Source: Bacteroidota bacterium (GTDB taxonomy: Bacteria; Bacteroidota; Bacteroidia; Bacteroidales; F082). Taken from it: DNA of 64,000 bases. The stretch is from contig JACNJS010000019.1 in the NCBI GenBank assembly GCA_014382445.1, positions 33,245-97,244 of the forward strand. Reading direction: 5' to 3'. Of this stretch, positions 17,273-27,023 are shown in pieces. Each line of letters starts with the position of its first letter. Position 1 is the stretch's first letter. Below the pieces are notes generated by a model. That model was not told the DNA's origin, ran no database searches, and saw nothing but the letters and a program-made list of their open reading frames with translations. The translations under genes were made by a program, and so were the position numbers.

Positions 17273-18832
17273 TTACCGTAAATGGCGCGTAATTATAGAA
17301 AACAGTTCTTTGTGGTTAATCGGTTTTTTAAGATATTCATTACATCCGCAGATGACACATTTTATTTTGTCCTCAGGGCTTGCAAATGCCGTTTGGGCAA
17401 TAATGCAGATATCAGGATTGTCTTTTCTGATAAGTTTTGATGCTTCAAACCCATCCATAACCGGCATCCTTATATCCATAAGAACAATATCAACTGATTT
17501 ATTGTTTTTACAAATTTCAACAGCTTCTTTACCATTTTGTGCCCTTAAAATTGTAGCACGGGTGTGATTTAACAAACCCTTGAGAAAAACATAGTTTTGT
17601 TTAACATCGTCAACTATAAGGATTGCACGGTTGGACCAGTTTACACTATCAACGTTTAGTGATTTATTTAAATATTTATCAGTTAGACCAGAGTTTTTTT
17701 CGAAAGGAATTGTAAAATAAAATGTTGATCCTGAGTCCAATTCCGAATCAACCCAAATGGTACCCCCCAATAGTTCAACAAATGATTTACTTATAGCTAA
17801 TCCTAAGCCCGTTCCTTCCTTGTTACGATTGTATATATCTTTATCCTGCCCATATTGTTCAAATATTTTATCCCTCTTTTGGTTGTCAATACCAACACCT
17901 GTGTCTTTTACATAAAACTGAATGTTTTCAGGCGTAACACTCGAATATCCGAATTCAATATATCCTTCATCGATAAACTTTAATGAATTTGTTAATAGGT
18001 TATTAAACACTTGTTGAAGCCTGTGTTGGTCGGTTTCAATTTTAAGGTCGGACGCCTGATCGGAAAGAATCAGTTTAAGCTCAATATTAGATTTATTCCG
18101 GTTATTTTTCTCTTGTTTAAAAGTAATGAGCACATCTTGAAGGAAACTGTTAACATTAAATAGTGCTTTTTTAATAGTTACCTGGCCGGCTTCAATCTTC
18201 GAAATATCTATAATATCGCCAATTAATTGCATTAACGATCTGCCGGCAGATTGAATAAGTTTTGAGAACATCTCTTTTTCATCCTCTGTTGTATCCTCAT
18301 CTAGTAGCAAATCAGAGAATCCTATAATAGAGTTTAGCGGTGTGCGAAGTTCGTGCGACATGCTTGCAAGCGAGTTTGTCTTCAATCGGTTTGCTTCTTC
18401 CGCCTTCTCACTTGCTTCAATTAACCTTCTTTCATATTCTTTTCTTAAACTAATATCGCGTATTATAGCCAGAATATTGTAATTATCGCTACCTTCAAGC
18501 CTGGATAAACTTATTTCGGAGTAAAACAGTGAACCGTCATTTTTTTGATGTATCCACTCAAATCGTTGGGGCTCACCGTCAAGTGCTTTAGTCAAATAAC
18601 CTTTCTGGTTACCAACCTGAGGATCTTTAATTTTATCAGGTGTGGGCGAAAGTTCGTCTGTAGATTTTCCGAGCATCTCATCACGATTGAATCCGAACAT
18701 TTCATATCCTTTGCTGTTAACATCAACAATAATGTTGTTTTTAAGTAACATTATACAATCATAGGCATTTTCAAAAATTGCACTATATCTGTTATCGCTA
18801 TTTTCTGATCCCTTATAAACCATAATATTCAA
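17273..18832 (-). CDS. PAS-domain hybrid histidine kinase / response regulator
   Basis: 519 residues without clear membrane segments, so probably a cytosolic sensor. PAS domain (about 13-130), HisKA with the phosphorylated H160 in SMSHELRTPLN, HATPase_c (NNLLTNSLKF, DTGVGI, GTGLGLAISKSF), and a C-terminal receiver with phospho-acceptor D453 in VLMDIRMPVMDG and the conserved lysine in EYLKKP. No output domain and no partner regulator nearby, so the phosphate probably goes to an unlinked phosphotransfer protein or the receiver tunes the kinase. ATG at 18832; a second ATG three codons later is possible. Confidence -1.
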   Translation of the reverse strand: MNIMVYKGSENSDNRYSAIFENAYDCIMLLKNNIIVDVNSKGYEMFGFNRDEMLGKSTDELSPTPDKIKDPQVGNQKGYLTKALDGEPQRFEWIHQKNDGSLFYSEISLSRLEGSDNYNILAIIRDISLRKEYERRLIEASEKAEEANRLKTNSLASMSHELRTPLNSIIGFSDLLLDEDTTEDEKEMFSKLIQSAGRSLMQLIGDIIDISKIEAGQVTIKKALFNVNSFLQDVLITFKQEKNNRNKSNIELKLILSDQASDLKIETDQHRLQQVFNNLLTNSLKFIDEGYIEFGYSSVTPENIQFYVKDTGVGIDNQKRDKIFEQYGQDKDIYNRNKEGTGLGLAISKSFVELLGGTIWVDSELDSGSTFYFTIPFEKNSGLTDKYLNKSLNVDSVNWSNRAILIVDDVKQNYVFLKGLLNHTRATILRAQNGKEAVEICKNNKSVDIVLMDIRMPVMDGFEASKLIRKDNPDICIIAQTAFASPEDKIKCVICGCNEYLKKPINHKELFSIITRHLR

Positions 18833-19004
18833 TTCTCATGTTAAAGGCACGTTCGCAAATAATACTATTTCATTTATGCAATATACATTCTTACAGACAT
18901 GTAAATAAACAATAATTTATTAAACAAAAGTATTTTAGTGGCTAACTTAAATTTATTTCAAAAATAGCAAAAAGTATTATTCGAAATGACCTGACAATAT
19001 TTTA

Positions 19005-19904
19005 TTATTTATTCACTGCTTCGTATCGGGAGCCATTGGCAGGATCAACTTCTTTCATAATGTTGATCATTTCGGTTTTTTCGGCAGGAGATGCTTCGGT
19101 AAAGATGCTAATTATTTCAGGCCTCTTAGCTTCAGTAAGAACCTGAAGGAGATATAATCCGGACCTTTTGTTATATACTGTACTATAATTTTTTAATGTT
19201 TGTCCAATTATAGCTCTGCCACCAATAATATCATTCGACATAATATCTAATCCCTTCAGGTGATATTCATAAAGAAGTTTGCGTAATGCATTATACGACG
19301 GGTTTAGTAAATTTTCAACAAGCTGATACCTGTTTTTGGGTCCTTCAAATGCCTGCCAACCCTTCTCGTTTGAATTTTGAGCAGCAGTTACAACTGCCAT
19401 GGCTTTTTCGTAAAATTGAGTACCACCTTCCAATGAGTATGTATCAAAATCAAGACCAAGCATAATATAAGCATAATAAGCCAAAATAGAAGTAAGATTA
19501 TTTGTATACGACCCCTCTATAAAATCCATTGGTTGATGTGGTATGAACTCAAAACGTATATCATTATCAATCAGGTTAATTACTACCGAATTATAATCGG
19601 TCCCAAAAATAGGGCGCTGAAGAACAAGGTTAATTGTACCACCAAAGTAATCACTTCCCCTAACTTCGCTAACTGTTATAACCATGGTAAACTCTATTCG
19701 CTCCTCAATTTTATAAGTATATGAAGACCAAACCCTGTTATTCATGAACTCAAATATTGAAGTTTCCATGTTAGAAAAAACACTTGGGTCGATGCCTTCA
19801 ACGCCTTGTGTCTGGATTTGAATATTCCCAAGGAACTCTTGCGAAAAGCCAGGCATTAATCCTAAAATATAGATTACGAAAATTATTATGGCCTTCCTGA
19901 TCAT
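19005..19904 (-). CDS. porD: T9SS protein PorD (DUF4835 family)
   Basis: 299-residue exported protein with a signal peptide (residues 1-21, ending FSQ). Matches the DUF4835 family, annotated from memory as PorD of the type IX secretion system. Typical segments: FLGNIQIQTQGVEG, FEFMNNRVWSS, EFIPHQPMDFIEGSY, and ILAYYAYIMLGLDFDTYS. The genomic order bamD-omega-coaBC-porD supports the call, as this order is common in Bacteroidota. The window's cargo proteins with sorting domains show that T9SS is present. Its mechanistic role is not well defined. Confidence -1.
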   Translation of the reverse strand: MIRKAIIIFVIYILGLMPGFSQEFLGNIQIQTQGVEGIDPSVFSNMETSIFEFMNNRVWSSYTYKIEERIEFTMVITVSEVRGSDYFGGTINLVLQRPIFGTDYNSVVINLIDNDIRFEFIPHQPMDFIEGSYTNNLTSILAYYAYIMLGLDFDTYSLEGGTQFYEKAMAVVTAAQNSNEKGWQAFEGPKNRYQLVENLLNPSYNALRKLLYEYHLKGLDIMSNDIIGGRAIIGQTLKNYSTVYNKRSGLYLLQVLTEAKRPEIISIFTEASPAEKTEMINIMKEVDPANGSRYEAVNK

Positions 19905-19910
19905 ATTGTA

Positions 19911-21116
19911 TTACTTATGAATATTATACTTTTCAATTACAGACAATAAATCAATGGCAACTTCATGTTTAGGTTTAAGACCAAAAATCATTTCATCACC
20001 ATTCTTTGTCAAAATAGTAACCTTATTAGTATCATAACCAAAGCCTGCTCCTGCGTCCTTAAGTGAGTTAAGAACAATAACATCCAGGTTTTTGTTATTC
20101 ATCTTTTTTCTGGCATTAACTAACCCATTATCTGTTTCGAGCGCAAAACCTACTAATATTTGACCATCCTTTTTATTCCTACCCAGATCAGCAAGAATAT
20201 CAACTGTCGCTTTAAGTTTAATTGAATTGAGGCCATCTTCTTTTTTGATCTTCTTTTGCTCTATTGAATAAGGAGTAAAATCGGCAACTGCAGCGGCCAT
20301 TATTGCAATATCAGAGTAACGAAAAATATTTAAACTCTCTTTATGCATTTCTGCAGCTGAGGTAACTTTAGTAACATTTATTTCGGGATGATCAATTTCA
20401 ATATTTATTGGTCCGATAATAAGATTCACAATGGCACCTTGTTTTGCAAAAGCCATAGCAATTTCAACACCCATCTTGCCAGAACTATAGTTACCAATAA
20501 ACCTCACAGGGTCGATAGTTTCATAAGTGGGACCTGCAGTAATCATCACTTTTTTTCCTAAGAAAGAAAGAGAATCATTAAAATAATTTTCAATCTGACT
20601 AACAATATTTTCCGGTTCTTCTAAACGCCCAGTACCTTTAAGTCCGCTTGCGAGTTCACCAACAGCCGGCTTTATGAGTTTATAACCAAAGGATTGTAAC
20701 TTATTAATATTTTCGATTGTTGTAGGATGTTTGTACATATCCAAATCCATTGCAGGGGCAAAAAACACTTTGCAACGCGCTGAAAGTATAGTAGTTAACA
20801 GTAGGTTATCAGCAATTCCGGTTACCATTTTGGCTATAGTGTTAGCTGATACAGGTGCAATTAGCATTATGTCGGCCCACAAACCAAGTTCAATATGACT
20901 TGACCAAGTGCCAAAATCTTTATCAAAGAAATCAATTAATACCGGGCGTTCGGAAAGTGCTGATAAAGTTAAGGGCGTTACAAAATCTTTGGCAGCCGGA
21001 GTCATGATAATTTGAACTTCGGCACCTTCTTTTTTTAGTAAACGGATAACCAAAGGTATTTTGTATGCAGCAATACTTCCTGTAATACCAATTATTATTT
21101 TTTTACCCTTTAGCAT
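19911..21116 (-). CDS. coaBC: Bifunctional phosphopantothenoylcysteine decarboxylase / phosphopantothenate-cysteine ligase
   Basis: 401-residue fusion that joins cysteine to 4'-phosphopantothenate and decarboxylates the product in coenzyme A synthesis. The N-terminal CoaC flavoprotein half has ITGSIAAYK, the catalytic His in WSSHIELG, and APAMDLDMY. The C-terminal CoaB half starts near residue 190 with MITAGPTYETIDPVR and FIGNYSSGKMG. Both halves look intact. It overlaps no neighbour, with 8- and 6-base gaps to omega and porD, so it is co-transcribed with them. Confidence -1.
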   Translation of the reverse strand: MLKGKKIIIGITGSIAAYKIPLVIRLLKKEGAEVQIIMTPAAKDFVTPLTLSALSERPVLIDFFDKDFGTWSSHIELGLWADIMLIAPVSANTIAKMVTGIADNLLLTTILSARCKVFFAPAMDLDMYKHPTTIENINKLQSFGYKLIKPAVGELASGLKGTGRLEEPENIVSQIENYFNDSLSFLGKKVMITAGPTYETIDPVRFIGNYSSGKMGVEIAMAFAKQGAIVNLIIGPINIEIDHPEINVTKVTSAAEMHKESLNIFRYSDIAIMAAAVADFTPYSIEQKKIKKEDGLNSIKLKATVDILADLGRNKKDGQILVGFALETDNGLVNARKKMNNKNLDVIVLNSLKDAGAGFGYDTNKVTILTKNGDEMIFGLKPKHEVAIDLLSVIEKYNIHK

Positions 21117-21124
21117 ATAATCTT

Positions 21125-21457
21125 CTATAATTCAACCTTTTCCTTATGAGGATTTCTTATATAAATTTCTTTTTTAAGGAATTCATTAACAGCAAGTAAT
21201 GTTGGTTTCGGCAAACCTTCATAGAAACGTGCTATCTCTATTTGCTCTCTGTTCTCAAAAACTTCTTCAAGGTTGTCGGTTGCCGGGGAAAATTCCTCGA
21301 TCTTCTGGTCCAGCTCTCTTTTAATTTCATGACCAATTTGGTTAGCACGCTTAGAGAGTACAACTACAGTTTCATATATATTACCTGTTTGTTCATAAAA
21401 TTTCTCTTTTTTACGGGTAACGGCAGTTGTTTCTGTTTTAATCTTTTTATAGTCCAT
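21125..21457 (-). CDS. rpoZ: RNA polymerase omega subunit (Rpb6-like)
   Basis: 110-residue protein of the Bacteroidota omega type, which is longer and more divergent than the proteobacterial form. The core NIYETVVVLSKRANQIGHEIK is the omega/Rpb6 helix pair that clamps the beta-prime C-terminus. The location between bamD and coaBC is the usual Bacteroidota arrangement and supports the call. Located 9 bases after bamD and 8 before coaBC. Confidence -1.
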   Translation of the reverse strand: MDYKKIKTETTAVTRKKEKFYEQTGNIYETVVVLSKRANQIGHEIKRELDQKIEEFSPATDNLEEVFENREQIEIARFYEGLPKPTLLAVNEFLKKEIYIRNPHKEKVEL

Positions 21458-21466
21458 TTGGTAAAA

Positions 21467-22267
21467 TTATTTATTCTTAAGATTTTTATGAGCTTCCTTA
21501 TTAATGTCCTCTACCTCTTTTAAGTACCCACTTTCGGGAAATAGATAAAGAAGGTTGTTGTATGATTCAATTGTTTTTTCGTAACGTTCGTCTTTTCTGG
21601 ATTTAATACTTTTTTCAGCATAGGTAAAATAAGCTTTAGTGATTGAATAAAGTACTTCTTCTTTGAAGTCGGTATCAGGATAATCATCAAGCAGATTCTC
21701 AAATGAGGTTATCGCAGCCTGGTAATCTCCCATTTTATAAAACAGCATACCTATATTGTAGTTCTTCACTTCCAATTTTCCTCTCAATTCGTCCATCAAA
21801 CGGTGCACTTCTTCAACTTTAGCGCTTTTCGGATACATATCGATAAACGACTGTAATTCCCTTAGAGCAATATATGTACTAGTTTGATCCAGCGATGCGC
21901 GTGGAGATTCAAGATAATTACAATAAGCACTTAAAAATGCTGACTCCTCAGCATGTTCACCTCGTGGATACATTTGAACATATTGGTTATAGTAATAACT
22001 TGCTATTTGATAATCTTTCATTTGAAAATAGCAATTAGCTGAATAATAGGTAAGTTTCTCCCCTTTTTCGGTACCCCTGTGAACTGCCCTTAATATATCA
22101 AAAAATTGCAGCGCCTTACTATAATCGCCTTTATCGTATAAGTCAACACCTGTTTCATATTTTAACTCGTTGTTACCGCTCTTAATAATTTTTGAATAAT
22201 TATTACAAGCAAAGCCAACTACCACTATACCAGCTACTAAAATAAAAAAAACAATTTTTCTAGACAT
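21467..22267 (-). CDS. bamD: Outer-membrane assembly lipoprotein BamD
   Basis: 266-residue TPR lipoprotein of the beta-barrel assembly machine. The signal sequence runs to a lipobox near residue 21 (VGFAC, then NN). Five TPR-like helix pairs follow (YDKGDYSKALQFFDIL, MKDYQIASYYYNQYVQMYPRG, KMGDYQAAITSFENLLDDYPDTD), with the usual terminal helices. It leads the bamD-rpoZ-coaBC-porD group. A consensus promoter lies so close to the ATG that the message may have almost no leader. Confidence -1.
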   Translation of the reverse strand: MSRKIVFFILVAGIVVVGFACNNYSKIIKSGNNELKYETGVDLYDKGDYSKALQFFDILRAVHRGTEKGEKLTYYSANCYFQMKDYQIASYYYNQYVQMYPRGEHAEESAFLSAYCNYLESPRASLDQTSTYIALRELQSFIDMYPKSAKVEEVHRLMDELRGKLEVKNYNIGMLFYKMGDYQAAITSFENLLDDYPDTDFKEEVLYSITKAYFTYAEKSIKSRKDERYEKTIESYNNLLYLFPESGYLKEVEDINKEAHKNLKNK

Positions 22268-22271
22268 GGCG

Positions 22272-22301
22272 CAAAATTAGAATAATTTATTGAAGTACAA
22301 A
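22272..22301 (-). promoter_or_regulatory. Promoter of bamD, adjacent to the start codon
   Basis: On the minus strand TTTG (22301-22298) is followed after 18 bases by TAATTTTG (22279-22272). The ATG begins at 22267, four bases after the -7 element, so transcription starting 5-7 bases downstream would give a leaderless or near-leaderless mRNA. Confidence -1.
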
Positions 22302-22360
22302 ACGAATTTATAAAGTCAATATTATGTGATTCCTGAATCTTGCATCTTTTTTCTTGTTTC

Positions 22361-22391
22361 TTTGTTCAATTAAAGTAATTCCATACTTTTG
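22361..22391 (+). promoter_or_regulatory. Promoter of the alpha-oxoamine synthase gene
   Basis: TTTG (22361-22364), 19 bases, TACTTTTG (22384-22391): a full match to the Bacteroidota consensus. The ATG at 22415 is 23 bases downstream. Confidence -1.
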
Positions 22392-22414
22392 CGTGAAATT
22401 AAAATCAAATATTA

Positions 22415-23665
22415 ATGGACGTTTTTAACAAAATCACTACAAATCCTGGTCCTATTGGAAAATATGCCGAACAAGGTGAAGGATATTTTATTTTCCCAAA
22501 ACTTGAAGGCGAAATTTCAAATTTTATGTTATTTGGAGGTAAGAAAAGGCTTGTTTGGAGCTTAAATAATTATCTGGGATTGGCAAACCATCCTGAAGTA
22601 AGAAAAGCTGATGCCGATGCTGCGGCTGAATGGGGGATGGCCTATCCGATGGGTGCCCGTGCTATGTCGGGTCATACAAAATACCATGAGCAACTTGAGC
22701 GTGAATTGGCTGATTTTGTTGGACGAGAAGCTTCCTATCTTCTCAATTATGGATATCAGGGAATGGTATCGATAATCAATGCCATGGTCGACCGTAATGA
22801 TGTGATTGTATACGATTCGGAAGCTCATGCTTGTATAATTGATGGTATGCGTCTTCATTTTGGCAAACGTTTTGTATATCCTCACAATAATATTGAAAAC
22901 CTTGAAAAGCAACTTGAAAGGGCTACGAGATTAGTTAACACAACCGGAGGAGGAATATTGGTTATAACCGAAGGTGTTTATGGTATGTCGGGTGACCTTG
23001 GCAAACTTGATGAAATTGTAGCACTCAAAAAGAAATTCAATTTCAGACTGTTCATCGATGATGCACACGGCTTTGGAACAATGGGACCAACCGGCGCTGG
23101 CACTGATGAACATTTTGGCTTGCAGGATGAGGTAGATATTTATTTCGGAACTTTTGCAAAAGCAATGGCCGGCATTGGGGGTTTTGTAGCTGCCAAAAAA
23201 GAAGTTGTTAAGTTTCTACAATATAATATGCGTTCCCAAATCTTTGCCAAAGCATTACCGATGCCTATGGTGATTGGGGCTTTAAAAAGACTTGAACTTT
23301 TGCGAACAAAACCTGAACTGAAAGAAAAATTATGGACAATTGTTAATGCTCTTCAAGACGGACTTCGTAAAAACGGCTTAAATTTAGGCAACACTCAATC
23401 ACCTGTTACGCCTGTATTTCTAAATGGAACAGTTGCAGAAGCAACTCAAATTACATACGACCTCCGTGAGAACTACAACATATTCTGCTCAATTGTAGCA
23501 TACCCGGTTATCCCTAAGGGATTGATACTACTAAGACTTATTCCTACGTCAGTGCATACTCTTGACGATGTTCAATATACCGTGGATGCGTTTGCAAAGG
23601 TAAAGCGCAAATTAGAAAATCATGAGTATTCAGAAGGGTTCGCAAAAAAAATTATTGTTGAATAA
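22415..23665 (+). CDS. spt: Alpha-oxoamine synthase, probable serine palmitoyltransferase
   Basis: 416-residue PLP enzyme of the family containing KBL, BioF and serine palmitoyltransferase, which condense an amino acid with an acyl-CoA. Key residues are in place: H138 in SEAHAC, D215 and H218 in DDAHGFGT, and the PLP lysine K249 in GTFAKAM. The N-terminal extension (NKITTNPGPIGKYAEQG) and lack of biotin genes favour the Bacteroidota sphingolipid enzyme Spt over BioF, which would make 3-ketodihydrosphingosine. 2-Amino-3-ketobutyrate CoA ligase is the main alternative. The following membrane-protein gene starts 21 bases later. Confidence -1.
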   Translation: MDVFNKITTNPGPIGKYAEQGEGYFIFPKLEGEISNFMLFGGKKRLVWSLNNYLGLANHPEVRKADADAAAEWGMAYPMGARAMSGHTKYHEQLERELADFVGREASYLLNYGYQGMVSIINAMVDRNDVIVYDSEAHACIIDGMRLHFGKRFVYPHNNIENLEKQLERATRLVNTTGGGILVITEGVYGMSGDLGKLDEIVALKKKFNFRLFIDDAHGFGTMGPTGAGTDEHFGLQDEVDIYFGTFAKAMAGIGGFVAAKKEVVKFLQYNMRSQIFAKALPMPMVIGALKRLELLRTKPELKEKLWTIVNALQDGLRKNGLNLGNTQSPVTPVFLNGTVAEATQITYDLRENYNIFCSIVAYPVIPKGLILLRLIPTSVHTLDDVQYTVDAFAKVKRKLENHEYSEGFAKKIIVE

Positions 23666-23686
23666 GCGGAAATTTTATCTGTAAAA

Positions 23687-24517
23687 ATGAAAGCTGATTA
23701 CAATCTTACCAAAACTAATTTTTGGATAATTGCAACCAACTCGACAGCTTCTTATGTGCTCGCTTTTCTTTTTGTTTTTTATGTTAATCATTTTATCAAG
23801 ATAATACTTGCCGGAAGTTACGGGTATGACCTGGGTTTCGAGTGGGTATCTATATATTTTTATATTGAACCATACGAATGGACTCATGATGCTGTTAAAC
23901 TGATTTATAGCTCCGGTCCGGTTTTGATTTTCGTTATTGGGTTAATTTCATTGGTGGCTTTTTGGTCGTTAGTTGAGGAACCTGCCCGACTAAAAACTTT
24001 TTTCATGTGGCTTACGCTTCATTCGTTTAACTTTTTTTTCGGGGGATTACTTATCGGAAACATTTTTAAAAAAGGTGTAGGACACGTTTTTAACTGGATG
24101 TATATGACAGATACATCAAAAATGATCGTAGCACTTATCGGTTTTCTTGGTTTATTGGGAACAGCATTAATTATGTCGAAACCCGCTGCAATCTCGGCTA
24201 ATTCGTACTTCAAAAATCTAAACGAAAAAAACTTTCCATTTTTTATAACAGCTCAAATAATAGTGCCATTTATAATTGGTACACTTCTTTACCTGGGGTT
24301 TTTCCTTCCGGAAATATTATTTCAGGAGGCATATTCATGGATAAGTCTGGCAATGATATTGATCTTCATTGTGGGAAGAGTAAGCAGGATGGATACTCAA
24401 TATTTTGATGAAGATGAAAGATTTATAAATGTCTCGTCTGTAATTGTTATAATAACAATTGTTGTGCTTGTTGGGTTCCGAATATTACTCAGGAATGAAA
24501 TATTTATATCGTGGTAA
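23687..24517 (+). CDS. Seven-helix integral membrane protein, unknown
   Basis: 276 residues with about seven transmembrane helices (near 21-41, 76-95, 104-127, 145-164, 187-207, 216-232, 250-268). No family recognised. A polar amphipathic segment HTNDxxx is absent, and no histidine or acidic catalytic cluster stands out; W(T)HDAVKLIYSSGP and KKGVGHVFNWMY mark the loops. It follows the spt-like gene at 21 bases, so a role in lipid handling is possible but only by position. Confidence -1.
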   Translation: MKADYNLTKTNFWIIATNSTASYVLAFLFVFYVNHFIKIILAGSYGYDLGFEWVSIYFYIEPYEWTHDAVKLIYSSGPVLIFVIGLISLVAFWSLVEEPARLKTFFMWLTLHSFNFFFGGLLIGNIFKKGVGHVFNWMYMTDTSKMIVALIGFLGLLGTALIMSKPAAISANSYFKNLNEKNFPFFITAQIIVPFIIGTLLYLGFFLPEILFQEAYSWISLAMILIFIVGRVSRMDTQYFDEDERFINVSSVIVIITIVVLVGFRILLRNEIFISW

Positions 24518-24579
24518 TTGGTTAATTGGATAATTAGTGATTTGCGATTATTTGATAGATTATAGGTTCATTAGTTATG
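24515..24579. repeat. Tract with seven- to eight-base period after the membrane-protein gene
   Basis: Starting inside the stop codon, TAATTGGT, TAATTGGA and TAATTAG are followed by TGATTTG, CGATTAT, TTGATAG, ATTATAG, GTTCATT and AGTTATG. The regular spacing and degenerate content match the other heptad tracts. Confidence -1.
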
Positions 24580-24603
24580 TTGTCTAAACCATAATTCAAA
24601 ACC

Positions 24604-26931
24604 CTAATTCACAATTAGTTTTCTGTTTATGCTACTACCTTTGTAATTGAACGATAGCAGGTATATGCCTCTTTCAAAATCAGAGATATTTATATAGCAA
24701 TATTTAATTGCATGATCCGCATGATACACCTGCCTTCCCAGCATATCCGATAATACAATATCTCTAATCTCTCCATCGAACAAAATAGTTACTTCAGTAC
24801 TCGCCGGATTGGGGTAAATTTTAATATCCGGTTCGTATGTTTGTGTGATACCAACGTTTGAATCGCAACTAACGAGTGCTTTCCAACCAGGTTTTGTTAC
24901 CAGGTTATTTGAATAAAAATAAACAGTAAGAGCGCCTTCTTCATTGCTTGCTATAACAGTACCAGGATTGTTTGTTCCGCACCATTTTCCAATTAAGGGA
25001 GCATTAACATCAGAACCATCAAAAATTTCCATATAGTCGTAATCACAATAAAAGTGATTCTCAATATTAAAACCAATAAACTCCAACTTAATTGATGAAT
25101 TTGTTGTACCAGCGAAAAATGTCATTGTAAAGTCTTCATCATTCGAATAATCAGCATTTTCGCCACCCGAGTCATAAAATAAAGCATCACAAGTTGTTAT
25201 ATTTTCATTATTCATGTTGAAGGCCTCTTTTACAGTTATAAAGTTTTGCTGAAACTTTGTGTCGGAATTTCCGTTAATATCGCTCACCGTTAAGGTAACA
25301 TCATAATCACCAATATTTTCATAGCCAATTCCAACAGGATCTTCATCACTTGAAGTTTCCGGATTACCTCCTGCAAATGTCCAATTCCACGAAACAATAT
25401 TGTTTCCCCATGAATTATCGTAAAAGTCGACACTATTACCTACTCCAACAATATTAGGAGTTGCATAAAAGTCAGCAGTTAGCGGTAAATTCGGTGTTAA
25501 TTCCACATTTAAGATAAGATTTGAATTATCAATTATCTCAACATCAACTATAGTTTTATCATAATAACCAAAAGCAGAGAAAGTTACATCATATGTTCCT
25601 TCTTTTATCGGCCGATGATAATCACCTACCGGTTGATGTGAAAAAACCCATGAATTATCTATATCGTGATCTTCAACAAATACTTTTGCCATAACAGGGT
25701 TACCATTCATTGCATTTGTAATTATCCCTGAAAATCCATTTAACGACTGCTTCATATAACCAAGAAGTGAACGATAGTTATATTCCCAAAACCCCGGTAA
25801 TTGATTCTCCGGTGGCATTTTAATGTTTGAAATTTCGAGTGTCATTTCACGACAATTATGAAAATAGTTCATATAATCCTGACGCCCACCACTTATTGAA
25901 TACCAGGCATATCCATTAGTTATGCCATTGTTAAAACCGGTAAAATAACCCGATGGACCATAAACATGAACCGTATCAACGTATTCGCGGCATACATATA
26001 TCCACCAATCATCATCAGCAGCGAGTTGTGCCCAGGTATCCCATGGATAATTTAGAACTTCGGCTCCTCCATGGAAATTGCTTGATATTACGAAATCATT
26101 TTCATCTGAAAAATCCATAAAGGCAAGGGTTTCATCCTGGTATGCATTACCATCGGGATGCGGGCCGTCTTCAGGATCAGCATAATTCCTGTTTAAATCA
26201 ACATTGTTTGCATTATTTCGTGTTGCTCCCCAAACCGAATTATTACCACCGGCATAGGTTCCATCAGGGTTTGCCAGCGGATTAATCCAAATGTCAATAT
26301 TATTTACAAGATTAGTTATGTAGGGATCGGAGCCATAATTCTGAAGTAAGTAATCGATATACCTGAGCATCAGCACATAACCTACAACCTCATCGCCGTG
26401 TATTGATGAAGTATACATAAATTCAGGTTCATTTTGATGTACACCAAGACTGTCGTTTATATGGATAAATAACAACTCTCTGCCGTTTGTACTGTACCCA
26501 ATATTTACAACCTCACACAATCCGGGGTAGTCCGCCTCAAACTGATTCATTATGGCAAGATACTGATCATAAGAGGGATAATAATCCCATGCATCTGTAT
26601 TTCGGGGTAAGCTGGCATTCTCTAAAATTGACTTATGCAGCATTGATGGCGGAGTAAGTACCTCAAATTCAATATCAAAATTTAAAAACTTACCAAATTC
26701 TTTAACATTTGCATAAGCTGTTATTTCGTTATCTTTAACATTATCGATAGAAATAATACCTGAAATTAAGGATATGTTCTCTCTGAAAAATTTATCCTCA
26801 GGCAACGAAAATTTGAAATAAACCTCTCCCCTTTCCTGAAGCACATCCTGAGCTGATTTCGGATTGGTTACCTGACTGAAAATAAAATTAGAAATTAATA
26901 CAGTTAAAAAAAATGCTACTACTTTTTTCAT
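24604..26931 (-). CDS. Secreted M14 zinc carboxypeptidase with PKD, CUB and T9SS sorting domains
   Basis: 775 residues. Signal peptide 1-20 (ending FSQ), propeptide-like region to about 115, then the M14 peptidase: first zinc ligands H178 and E181 in SIHGDEVVG, NPLANPDG, NNVDLNRNYA, and the catalytic Glu in REMTLEIS. A carboxypeptidase-regulatory-like fold (about 410-480), a PKD domain (WNWTFAGGNPETSS), a CUB-like domain (ITTCDALFYDSGGENADYS) and a C-terminal sorting domain starting at KIYPNPAS and ending in a basic tail follow. It would be secreted through T9SS and may remain on the surface to digest proteins. Stand-alone gene. Confidence -1.
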   Translation of the reverse strand: MKKVVAFFLTVLISNFIFSQVTNPKSAQDVLQERGEVYFKFSLPEDKFFRENISLISGIISIDNVKDNEITAYANVKEFGKFLNFDIEFEVLTPPSMLHKSILENASLPRNTDAWDYYPSYDQYLAIMNQFEADYPGLCEVVNIGYSTNGRELLFIHINDSLGVHQNEPEFMYTSSIHGDEVVGYVLMLRYIDYLLQNYGSDPYITNLVNNIDIWINPLANPDGTYAGGNNSVWGATRNNANNVDLNRNYADPEDGPHPDGNAYQDETLAFMDFSDENDFVISSNFHGGAEVLNYPWDTWAQLAADDDWWIYVCREYVDTVHVYGPSGYFTGFNNGITNGYAWYSISGGRQDYMNYFHNCREMTLEISNIKMPPENQLPGFWEYNYRSLLGYMKQSLNGFSGIITNAMNGNPVMAKVFVEDHDIDNSWVFSHQPVGDYHRPIKEGTYDVTFSAFGYYDKTIVDVEIIDNSNLILNVELTPNLPLTADFYATPNIVGVGNSVDFYDNSWGNNIVSWNWTFAGGNPETSSDEDPVGIGYENIGDYDVTLTVSDINGNSDTKFQQNFITVKEAFNMNNENITTCDALFYDSGGENADYSNDEDFTMTFFAGTTNSSIKLEFIGFNIENHFYCDYDYMEIFDGSDVNAPLIGKWCGTNNPGTVIASNEEGALTVYFYSNNLVTKPGWKALVSCDSNVGITQTYEPDIKIYPNPASTEVTILFDGEIRDIVLSDMLGRQVYHADHAIKYCYINISDFERGIYLLSFNYKGSSINRKLIVN

Positions 26932-27023
26932 CCTTTATTTATTTGTTTGGATATTATGACAATTGTTTGACCATATTAGGTTGTCAGATGGTTACTAATT
27001 ATTGTAACTAATCAGTGCCATTA

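Noticed and set aside
19005-22267. New defence or mobile island around coaBC
   Set aside because: It is the ordinary Bacteroidota bamD-rpoZ-coaBC-porD group.
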